Assembly (NCBI GenBank): GCA_030540255.1
Contig: JAUNWP010000004.1
Coordinates: 1 to 60,458, forward strand
Source: Eubacteriales bacterium
GTDB taxonomy: Bacteria > Bacillota > Clostridia > Lachnospirales > Lachnospiraceae
Reading direction: 5' to 3'
Length of the DNA stretch: 60,458 nt
Numbering within the stretch: the first letter of the stretch is position 1; each line of letters starts with the position of its first letter. The notes beneath the pieces are model-generated. The model had not been told where the DNA came from and searched no databases. It worked only from the letters and a program-made list of their open reading frames with translations. This document shows positions 1-6,589 of the stretch, one piece after another. The position numbers and the translations under genes were made by a program.

Positions 1-21
1 GACAGACAGACAGACAGACAG
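1..21 (+). repeat. GACA tetranucleotide microsatellite
   Basis: Five perfect GACA units plus one base, starting at the first base of the window, so the true length of the tract is unknown. It is read through without a stop in all three forward frames. It lies about 40 bases before the first of three staggered methyltransferase C-terminal ends. Tetranucleotide tracts inside methyltransferase genes are a known phase-variation device, for example in type III mod genes of Haemophilus and Neisseria. That this tract works the same way is inference; it could also simply be where an assembly broke. Confidence 0.9.
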
Positions 22-62
22 TTACTCCATACTTCAGAATTATCATCAGACGCAAGATGTAA
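3..62 (+). CDS. C-terminal tail of EcoRI-type adenine methyltransferase, unit 0 (partial, 5' end outside window)
   Basis: Read in frame 3 from the window edge, this ends TPYFRIIIRRKM followed by TAA at 60-62. That matches the Tyr-x-Arg-Ile-x-Ile-(Arg/Lys)-x-Lys ending also seen at 252 and, more loosely, at 556, and typical of EcoRI-family adenine-specific methyltransferases (PF13651). The catalytic part would lie to the left and is not visible. The GACA tract sits inside this tail. The final codons AAG-ATG-TAA overlap the start of the next unit's homologous region in another frame. The family call rests mainly on similarity to the two downstream units. Confidence 0.45.
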   Translation, partial: QTDRQTVTPYFRIIIRRKM

Positions 63-252
63 CGGAGTCATGGGCGTGCCAATCACATTCCTTGAAAAGC
101 TCAATCCTGAACAGTTTGAAATCGTCGGAGCAACAGAAAGCGAAGGAAAGGGCTTTGCCGCTGGATTGTGGAATGCAGAAAGCGGAGTCGCACAGCCTGT
201 TGTTTGTGGAACCCGTAGATACAAGAGATTGTTCATCAAGCACAAGATGTAA
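52..252 (+). pseudogene. EcoRI-type adenine methyltransferase C-terminal segment, unit 1 (frame 1)
   Basis: Frame 1 is open from position 1 to a TAA at 250-252. From position 52 it encodes RCNGVMGVPITFLEKLNPEQ, the conserved C-terminal motif of EcoRI-type adenine-specific DNA methyltransferases, and it ends YKRLFIKHKM-stop, equivalent to the unit 0 tail. The catalytic domain is absent inside the window. Against unit 2, the first 65 or so bases are about 80 percent identical, and most differences are silent, so both copies evolved as real protein before being placed side by side. After that they diverge. The ATG at 70 has only a weak GGAG before it, so independent translation is doubtful. It is either a duplication remnant or an alternative C-terminus. 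Confidence 0.6.
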
Positions 253-556
253 CGGAGTTATGGGTGTTCCAATCACTTTTTTGGAAAAATACAATCCTGA
301 ACAATTTGAGATACTTGGTATTACGCTTGGGAACACCGTAGACTATCCAATGACCGTTATTTATGAAAATGCAGTTCAGCACAACAAGGATGGCAGTACG
401 CAAGGCGGCAGCAAGGTAAACACAAGGGCTGCAGTTTTGATAAAGGGAGAACCAATTGGGACAGTTTATTATACGGCTGAAAATGCAGACGGTTATTTGC
501 TTAGCATTTATCCGCGCATACTTATCCGCCGAATAAGTAAGGAGCGAAAGCTATGA
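242..556 (+). pseudogene. EcoRI-type adenine methyltransferase C-terminal segment, unit 2 (frame 2)
   Basis: This is the third C-terminal unit, in frame 2, which has no stop from position 2 to the TGA at 554-556. Homology starts near 242 with RCNGVMGVPITFLEKYNPEQ and continues through the family's variable region to YPRILIRRISKERKL. It begins exactly 190 bases after unit 1, measured at AAGATGTAA (54 and 244), hence the one-base frame step. The family is the EcoRI-type N6-adenine methyltransferase, which protects DNA from a partner nuclease. The catalytic NPPF-type motif is not in the window. Its stop overlaps the start of the DUF262-HNH gene (ATGA at 553-556), so the two are probably co-translated. 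An alternative start is TTG at 92. It may be a decayed copy or the true end of a frame-shifted gene. Confidence 0.6.
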
Positions 557-1728
557 AAACAACGCTTATAACTGATATAACCATCGAACAAATCTGTAAG
601 GGATTTGTATATAACGAATTAGAGGGAAAAGGACTTTTCGGCTTATCCGGCAAACTGGTAATTCAGCCGGAATATCAGCGTAACTACCTTTATGCGAAGC
701 AGAAAATGGAAGAAGATGTTATCCGTTCCGTGCTGAATGGGTATCCGTTAGGATTGCTTTACTTTAATAAAGTGGGTACGGACAAATACGAGGTTTTGGA
801 CGGGCAACAGCGTATCACAAGTTTGGGACGCTTTTTGACTGGAAAATTCCCATTGATTGATGATAACGGTATGCCACACTATTTTTCGGCAATGCCTGAC
901 GATCAGAAAAAGAAAATCAATAAAACACCGCTGACGATTTACATTTGTGAGGGTGAAGAAACCGAAATCAAGGCATGGTTCAAAACTATCAACATTGCAG
1001 GCATACCGCTGAACCATCAAGAAATTTCAAATGCCGTCTATTCGGGACCATTTGTTACAAAAGCAAAAGAAGAATTCAGCAATAGTCAGAATGCCAACAT
1101 TCAGAAATGGAGCGCCTATATAAAGGGTGATGTATTGAGGCAGGACTATTTACGCATAGCGTTGGAGTGGGTAACAAAAAGCACCGACAATGACGCTGTT
1201 GATGCTTATATGAGCAAGCACCGCTATGATACGAATATCAATGAACTGAAAGCGTATTTCACAAGTGTTATTGACTGGATTAGCGGCGTATTTACTGATG
1301 TTGAAAACGAAATGCGCGGGCTTGAATGGGGCAGGTTATTTGAAACCTACCATAATAACCCCTATGACCCTGTTGCTGTTTCTGCAAAGGTGCATGAACT
1401 GTATGCAGATGGTGCAGTCAAGAAAAGAGCAGGTATCTTTGAATACATATTAGGCGGCTGCAGCGACCCTCGCTTGCTTGAAATCCGTATTTTTGAAGAA
1501 AGCACAAAGAAAGCGGTCTATGCACAACAAACTTCCGCTGCAAAGGCAAGTGAAAAATCAAACTGCCCGCTTTGTGCATTAGGTACTGATAATAATTCAA
1601 GGCGAATTTGGAAATTCAATGAAATGGACGCTGACCATGTAACCGCATGGAGCAATGGGGGTTCAACTGATATTTCCAACTGTCAAATGCTTTGTAAAAC
1701 ACATAACCGTGCCAAAGGCAACAAATGA
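553..1728 (+). CDS. DUF262 and HNH domain protein, candidate restriction nuclease
   Basis: 391 residues. The N-terminal half is a DUF262 (ParB-like) domain with QPEYQRNY at 38-45 and DGQQRITSL at 83-91, the conserved motifs thought to bind nucleotide in GmrS-type proteins. The C-terminus is an HNH nuclease: CPLC at 338-341, DADH at 359-362, then Cys377, Cys381 and His384-Asn385, giving a zinc-bound beta-beta-alpha metal fold. All key residues look intact. AAGGAG lies about 9 bases before the ATG, which also overlaps the methyltransferase stop. DUF262 nucleases such as GmrSD cut modified DNA; a DUF262-HNH gene coupled to an adenine methyltransferase suggests a restriction or anti-phage role. 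The cutting specificity cannot be read from the sequence. Gene order and looser codon use suggest transfer. Confidence 0.85.
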   Translation: MKTTLITDITIEQICKGFVYNELEGKGLFGLSGKLVIQPEYQRNYLYAKQKMEEDVIRSVLNGYPLGLLYFNKVGTDKYEVLDGQQRITSLGRFLTGKFPLIDDNGMPHYFSAMPDDQKKKINKTPLTIYICEGEETEIKAWFKTINIAGIPLNHQEISNAVYSGPFVTKAKEEFSNSQNANIQKWSAYIKGDVLRQDYLRIALEWVTKSTDNDAVDAYMSKHRYDTNINELKAYFTSVIDWISGVFTDVENEMRGLEWGRLFETYHNNPYDPVAVSAKVHELYADGAVKKRAGIFEYILGGCSDPRLLEIRIFEESTKKAVYAQQTSAAKASEKSNCPLCALGTDNNSRRIWKFNEMDADHVTAWSNGGSTDISNCQMLCKTHNRAKGNK

Positions 1729-1734
1729 TTAGAA

Positions 1735-1769
1735 GCGTCTGTCGTACCGTGCGGTAGACGCTTTCTTTT
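1735..1769 (+). terminator. Rho-independent terminator after DUF262-HNH gene
   Basis: Outer arms GCGTC/GACGC (1735-1761) enclose an inner stem TACCG-TG-CGGTA, followed by TTTCTTTT. It starts 6 bases after the stop codon of the nuclease-like gene and closes that unit. Confidence 0.8.
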
Positions 1770-1857
1770 ACGCTGGGGTTATCCATTGTCGCTTATCTTC
1801 TACTATCTTTCCGTGTCGTACAGCAGATTTCAGCGACAAATAAACAATAATAAAACA

Positions 1858-1890
1858 GGGCAGACCCCTTGATTGATAAGGATTCTGCCC
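1858..1890. terminator. Hairpin in the 1729-2032 gap, possible second terminator
   Basis: GGGCAGA (1858-1864) pairs with TCTGCCC (1884-1890), with a possible inner CCTT/AAGG stem. A-rich sequence lies on the left and a weak T-rich stretch on the right, so it could stop transcription in either direction, including read-through from the minus-strand VOC gene. The rest of the gap (1770-1857) shows nothing recognisable. Confidence 0.45.
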
Positions 1891-1932
1891 AATTCTTATA
1901 TATCAGTTTTCATAGAAAATAGCATCTTATGA

Positions 1933-2030
1933 AAATAAAAAATGCTCCGAGTGATGCACATCAGCGTGAAAGTGAAAAAAGTTGTAAGCGACTTCGTTCG
2001 GCGCGATAACGTGCTAAGGCACATTTTTAT
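1933..2030 (+). repeat. Dispersed structured intergenic element, copy A
   Basis: About 98 bases that line up with 55271-55372. Shared blocks in order are ATAAAA-rich, GCTCCG, a run of A followed by GTYG..GCGAC, CTCGGCG or TTCGGCG, then GTGC-TAAG-GCAC or GTGC-AAAG-GCGC and ATTTTTAT. Identity is roughly two-thirds by eye. Two small hairpins are visible, one ending in a T-rich run. It sits between two converging genes. Function is unknown; it could be a mobile miniature element or a terminator family. Confidence 0.5.
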
Positions 2031-2032
2031 GA

Positions 2033-2428
2033 TTACTGATGATCCTGGAACAGCTCGATAAGTTCGCCGTTAGGTCCGGTAAGGAATATTATGCGGATGC
2101 CTCCGAAAATATCGGCATTGGCAGGCTCCTCTGTCACGAAGCTGTCGATGCCCTTTGCCTTGAGCTCCTTAACAGTCTCATCTACATTATCCACATTGAA
2201 GCAAAAATGCTCACATACACCTGTTTCGGTAATGAACATATCCTCATGACTTGGGCATACCAGCTCAACGGTAGCTTCGCCGTCAAAAACCATATGAGCA
2301 AGATCCTTGGATCTGCCTTCACCTAAGTTCAGTACACTTCTGAGCCCCTGCTTGCCGCCGAGAGTCTCATAAAATTTGATGGATTTATCCATGTCCTTTG
2401 TAAATACAGCTACATGTCCTAAAGTCAT
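2033..2428 (-). CDS. VOC (glyoxalase/bleomycin-resistance fold) family protein
   Basis: 131 residues, one vicinal-oxygen-chelate domain. The four expected metal ligands of a glyoxalase I-like enzyme are present: His5 (GHVAVF), Glu55, His74 (CEHFCF) and Glu125 (GELIELF). A lactoylglutathione lyase-type or other metal-dependent lyase/isomerase activity is therefore possible, but the substrate cannot be assigned. The start was taken at the ATG ending at 2428 because GGAGG sits 8 bases upstream (plus-strand CCTCC at 2437-2441); the longer open frame to 2563 has no such site. A sigma-A promoter lies at 2469-2497. The gene is alone and runs toward the DUF262 gene. Confidence 0.85.
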   Translation of the reverse strand: MTLGHVAVFTKDMDKSIKFYETLGGKQGLRSVLNLGEGRSKDLAHMVFDGEATVELVCPSHEDMFITETGVCEHFCFNVDNVDETVKELKAKGIDSFVTEEPANADIFGGIRIIFLTGPNGELIELFQDHQ

Positions 2429-2468
2429 TGTATCAACCTCCGATCGCTTTGTTATGTATATGTTTACA

Positions 2469-2497
2469 ATAGTATCTTTTGCACTTCGTGATATCAA
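2469..2497 (-). promoter_or_regulatory. Sigma-A promoter of the VOC gene
   Basis: On the minus strand, TTGATA (2492-2497), a 17-base spacer, and TACTAT (2469-2474), with transcription expected to start about 35 bases before the gene. Confidence 0.6.
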
Positions 2498-2550
2498 TGT
2501 TAATTGTGAAAGAACTGTATAAAAATATTTTACATATGGGTTTTGCACGA

Positions 2551-2579
2551 TTGCCAAGTTCACTCAATGTTCATAAAAT
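2551..2579 (+). promoter_or_regulatory. Sigma-A promoter of the ABC exporter operon
   Basis: TTGCCA (2551-2556), a 17-base spacer and TAAAAT (2574-2579), about 75 bases before the start at 2656. It is back to back with the VOC gene promoter. Confidence 0.6.
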
Positions 2580-2655
2580 GTATTTATCATCGTAAAGCTT
2601 AATGTCGATATATAGGATACCGGCATACAGATACTTTAAGAAAAAAGGAGTATTA

Positions 2656-4413
2656 ATGAAACGATATATTAAATTTATCAAGCCATATGCGCCTTATTTT
2701 ATTTTCGGACCGCTTATGATGCTGACCGAGGTATTTGGCGAAGTATGGCTGCCTAAGCTTATGTCGATGATCATCGATAACGGCGTAGCCAATCATGACT
2801 GGCAATATATATTGAAGATAGCAGCTGTCATGGTGGGAGCCTGTCTTGTTATGATCATAGGCGGAACACTCGGAAACTACTTTGCTGTCAAGGCATCGGT
2901 ATGTTCCTCGGCAGATCTCAGAAAAGAGCTCTTTTTCAAGATACAGAGATTTTCCTTCGGAGATATAGATAAGTTTTCCACAGGCTCTCTTGTTACCAGA
3001 CTTACCAATGATATTCAGCAGATACAGCAGCTTATCATAACCATGCTCAAGATGGCATTAAGATCACCGGCTATGCTTATCGGCGGATGTATAATGGCAC
3101 TCAGTGTTAACAGGAGCCTCGCATTTATATTGCTTATCGTTATTCCTCTGCTGGGCATATCCATATTTGTGATAATGAAGATGGCATATCCGAGATTCGA
3201 GCGCATGCAGACGGCTCTTGATAATCTCAATAACGGTATACAGGAGACACTTACCAATATCAGAGTAGTCAAATCCTTTGTGCGTGAGGATCACGAAAAG
3301 GATAAATTTGATGCCCTTAACGGCTCTATGCGTGACAGAACACTTGATGCCATGAATGTGGTCATCTTCATACAGCCTGTCATGACCTTCTTCATGAACG
3401 CCGCAGCCATTGCCGTAGTATGGTTCGGAGGAAACCAGATCATAGCCGGCAATATGCAGGTCGGAGAGCTTACAGCCTTTATAACCTATGTAACTCAGAT
3501 ACTCATGTCGCTTATGATGCTTGCGATGGTCATACTTCAGTCTTCAAGAGCAATGGCATCCTTCAAACGTATAGGAGATATTATCGACTTTGAGCCGAGC
3601 ATTACCGATGAACAAAGCAAAAATAAGGATAAGAAGGTAGAGCACGGAAGCATAGAATTTAAGCATGTCTATTTTGCCTATGATGACGGAGATGATGATC
3701 CGGATAATGATACCGAGATACTTAAGGACATATCCTTCAGTGTGGCTCCGGGAGAGACTATAGGCATACTCGGTTCGACAGGCTGCGGCAAGACATCTAT
3801 GGTGCAGCTGATACCGAGACTCTATGATGTTACCAAGGGTGAGGTACTTGTAGACGGAGTAAATGTCAAGGATTACTCGATTTATAATCTGAGAGAAGGA
3901 GTGGGCATGGTGTTACAGTATAACTCACTTTTCTCAGGTACAGTGGCAGAAAATCTCAGATGGGGCAATGAAAATGCCTCAGACGAGGAGATACTTAAGT
4001 TTTCAGAGTATGCACAGGCTGACAGCTTCGTAAGCACCTTTCCGGAAAAATATGACAGGATGGTTGAGCAGGGAGGCTCTAATCTGTCAGGAGGACAGAA
4101 GCAGAGACTTTGCATTGCAAGAGCCCTGCTTAAAAAGCCTAAGATATTGATACTGGATGATTCTACCTCGGCAGTGGATACGGCTACAGAGAAAAGGATC
4201 AATGAGGCCTTTGCAACAGAGCTTAAGGATACCACCAAGCTTATCATTTCCCAGAGGATAGGTTCAGTCAAAAATGCAGACAGGATCATAGTTATGGATG
4301 ACGGATGCATAAGCGACATAGGCACTCATGAAGAGCTTATCAAGCGCTCGGAGGTGTATAAGGAGATATACTACAGTCAGAATGAAAAAGAAAAGGAGGG
4401 ACGTTCGGCATGA
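2656..4413 (+). CDS. ABC exporter subunit with degenerate ATPase site (heterodimer partner A)
   Basis: 585 residues: an N-terminal six-helix export domain (about 1-310) and a C-terminal ATPase domain. Walker A is GSTGCGKTS (about 371-379) and the signature is LSGGQKQR. Walker B ends ILILDD, with Asp where the catalytic Glu normally sits, and the switch is ISQRI, with Gln replacing the His. These losses mark the non-hydrolysing partner of a heterodimeric exporter of the BmrCD/LmrCD/TM287-288 type, which expels drugs or lipids. The start at ATG 2656 is supported by AAAGGAG 5 bases upstream; an upstream ATG at 2602 lacks one. The stop overlaps the next gene (ATGA), so the two subunits are translationally coupled. 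The substrate is unknown. Confidence 0.92.
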   Translation: MKRYIKFIKPYAPYFIFGPLMMLTEVFGEVWLPKLMSMIIDNGVANHDWQYILKIAAVMVGACLVMIIGGTLGNYFAVKASVCSSADLRKELFFKIQRFSFGDIDKFSTGSLVTRLTNDIQQIQQLIITMLKMALRSPAMLIGGCIMALSVNRSLAFILLIVIPLLGISIFVIMKMAYPRFERMQTALDNLNNGIQETLTNIRVVKSFVREDHEKDKFDALNGSMRDRTLDAMNVVIFIQPVMTFFMNAAAIAVVWFGGNQIIAGNMQVGELTAFITYVTQILMSLMMLAMVILQSSRAMASFKRIGDIIDFEPSITDEQSKNKDKKVEHGSIEFKHVYFAYDDGDDDPDNDTEILKDISFSVAPGETIGILGSTGCGKTSMVQLIPRLYDVTKGEVLVDGVNVKDYSIYNLREGVGMVLQYNSLFSGTVAENLRWGNENASDEEILKFSEYAQADSFVSTFPEKYDRMVEQGGSNLSGGQKQRLCIARALLKKPKILILDDSTSAVDTATEKRINEAFATELKDTTKLIISQRIGSVKNADRIIVMDDGCISDIGTHEELIKRSEVYKEIYYSQNEKEKEGRSA

Positions 4414-6287
4414 CACATGAAGAAATGAAAGAATCCCTCAAACGCAGATACGGTAAGCTGGTCGCAGCCTCAGGAAAGGGCAGGCGCGGAGGACCGGGCG
4501 GTCACGGCAGAGGTATGAAGGGACCGGGAGGAAAGCCCAAGGATTATAAGAAGACGATAAAGAGGCTTGCGGCATATGTTGCCGCGGAAAAAATCCGTCT
4601 TATCGCGGCAGTGCTGTGTGTTGTCGCAGCAACCGGAGCACAGCTTGCTACTTCATATATGCTGAGACCGATAATCAATACCTATATAGTACCTGAGGAC
4701 GGCTCCAAGGGCAGCGTATCAGGATTGTTTATGGCACTTGCGGTAATGGCAGCTGTCTACCTGTTAGGTATATTGGGAACATATTGTCAGTCAAGATTGC
4801 TTATCAAGGTCGGACAGAACAGCCTTAAGCGTATGAGAGAGGATCTCTTTGCTCACATGGAGACCTTGCCGGTAAGGTTCTATGATACCAATACAAGGGG
4901 AGATCTGATGAGCCGCTATACCAACGATATAGACAATATCGGCAACATGCTGTCCTCAACACTTATCTCTCTTTTTACCGCCGGACTTACCATTATAGGA
5001 ACGCTGGCACTTATGCTCTATACCAATGTGATACTTACGGTGGTGACGGTAGTCGTAGTTCCGTTCATGCTTGCTGCCGCAAGACGTATAGCCGGAGCTT
5101 CGAGCAAATATTTCTCAAGCCAGCAGGCAGCACTGGGAGCCTTGAACGGATACATAGAGGAAAATGTTACCGGTCAGAAGGTGGTCAAGGTATTCAACCA
5201 TGAAAAGATATGTGACGAGGAATTCGGCATATTGAATGAAGAGCTTTGCAAAAACCAGATGAAGGCGCAGGTATTCTCAGGACTGATGGGACCTGTCATG
5301 AACTGCTCGACGCAGATCAATTATACTCTCACGGCAGCAGTCGGAGGACTGCTCTGTGTATTCAGAGGTCTTGATATAGGAGGCATGACTGTCTTCCTTA
5401 ACTATTCGAGGATGTTCAACAGACCTATCAACGAGATCTCAATGACTGTTTCAAGCGTATTCTCGGCACTTGCGGGAGCAGAGAGAGTGTTTGCCGTTAT
5501 GGACGAACAGCCGGAGCCTGATGATACGGAAAATGCATATGAGCCTGAGACTGTCCGCGGTGATGTTGTCATGAATGATGTAAGCTTCGGATATGTTGAG
5601 GGCAAGACCATACTTAAGCATGTAAATGTATATGCACATCCGGGACAGAAGATAGCCTTTGTAGGATCTACCGGAGCCGGAAAAACCACGGTTATGAATC
5701 TGCTTCCGAGATTCTACGATATTAACGAAGGCAATATCACCATAGACGGACGTAATATCAAGGATTTCGGCCTTAAGGAGCTAAGGAGCAATATAACCAT
5801 GGTATTGCAGGAGTCGCATCTGTTCAGCGGAACCATAATGGAGAATATTCGTTACGGCAGACTTGATGCAAGTGATGAGGAAGTGATAGAGGCGGCAAAG
5901 ACGGCTTCGGCGGATACATTTATAAGACATATGCCTCACGGATACAATACAGTTATCGATGCAGACGGAAGCAATCTCTCACAGGGACAGAGACAGCTCC
6001 TCAATATAGCGAGGGCAGCGGTTTCAAAGGCACCTATACTCATTCTCGATGAAGCTACCTCATCTGTAGATACCCGTACAGAGAAGCTGATAGAGAAGGG
6101 TATGGACAGACTGATGTCAAGCCGTACCACCTTTGTTATTGCACACAGACTCTCTACCGTAAGGGATGCCAATGCAATAATGGTGCTTGAAAACGGAGAA
6201 ATAATAGAACGAGGCACCCATGAAGAGCTGCTTGAGCTTAAGGGCAGATATTACGAACTGTATACAGGTAAGGCAGAGCTTGACTGA
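4410..6287 (+). CDS. ABC exporter subunit with canonical ATPase site (heterodimer partner B)
   Basis: 625 residues. A basic, glycine-rich N-terminal extension (about 1-50, with repeated GRG/GPGG) precedes the six-helix transporter domain and the ATPase domain. Walker A is GSTGAGKTT (about 418-426). Walker B ends ILILDEATSS, with the catalytic Glu present, and the switch His is in IAHRLSTV. The signature is altered to LSQGQRQ. Together with partner A this gives one working site (this Walker A/B plus partner A's LSGGQ) and one dead site, exactly the asymmetry of BmrCD-like pumps. It overlaps the upstream subunit by 4 bases. A strong terminator follows at 6429. Confidence 0.92.
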   Translation: MTHEEMKESLKRRYGKLVAASGKGRRGGPGGHGRGMKGPGGKPKDYKKTIKRLAAYVAAEKIRLIAAVLCVVAATGAQLATSYMLRPIINTYIVPEDGSKGSVSGLFMALAVMAAVYLLGILGTYCQSRLLIKVGQNSLKRMREDLFAHMETLPVRFYDTNTRGDLMSRYTNDIDNIGNMLSSTLISLFTAGLTIIGTLALMLYTNVILTVVTVVVVPFMLAAARRIAGASSKYFSSQQAALGALNGYIEENVTGQKVVKVFNHEKICDEEFGILNEELCKNQMKAQVFSGLMGPVMNCSTQINYTLTAAVGGLLCVFRGLDIGGMTVFLNYSRMFNRPINEISMTVSSVFSALAGAERVFAVMDEQPEPDDTENAYEPETVRGDVVMNDVSFGYVEGKTILKHVNVYAHPGQKIAFVGSTGAGKTTVMNLLPRFYDINEGNITIDGRNIKDFGLKELRSNITMVLQESHLFSGTIMENIRYGRLDASDEEVIEAAKTASADTFIRHMPHGYNTVIDADGSNLSQGQRQLLNIARAAVSKAPILILDEATSSVDTRTEKLIEKGMDRLMSSRTTFVIAHRLSTVRDANAIMVLENGEIIERGTHEELLELKGRYYELYTGKAELD

Positions 6288-6428
6288 GTATACGATACCT
6301 GAGTGCACAAAACGTGCATAGGGATAATATAGCTTAAGCCATGTATATGGGAATATGACATAGCTGTTAAAATATTAACATCTTTTTAACTGATGTCAGC
6401 TTTACTTCAAATATATAATAATTACAGC

Positions 6429-6473
6429 GTACAGCGTTGCAGCGACAGGATCGCAGTGCGCTGTACTTTTTTT
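6429..6473 (+). terminator. Terminator of the ABC exporter operon, with folded spacer to 6589
   Basis: GTACAGCG (6429-6436) pairs with CGCTGTAC (6459-6466), followed by seven T. The remainder of the 302-base gap (6474-6589) holds another folded block: GTAGTCG pairs with CGACTA around a GCAGC..GCTGC core (about 6490-6536). No clear promoter was found before the gene at 6590. Confidence 0.85.
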
Positions 6474-6589
6474 ATCGATTAAAGCCGGAGTGTAGTCGGC
6501 AAAGCAGCGGCTTGCAGCTGCGAAGACGACTATAGGACGGCCAAACGAAAATGTGGCACATTCATATTTACAGAAAATGAGGTAAAGGC

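Noticed and set aside
46..336. Minus-strand frame over the methyltransferase units
   Set aside because: Shadow of the repeated plus-strand units; its internal similarity only reflects the duplication.
1858..1890. Hairpin as an insertion-sequence end
   Set aside because: No matching inverted repeat at a distance, no transposase and no target duplication were seen.
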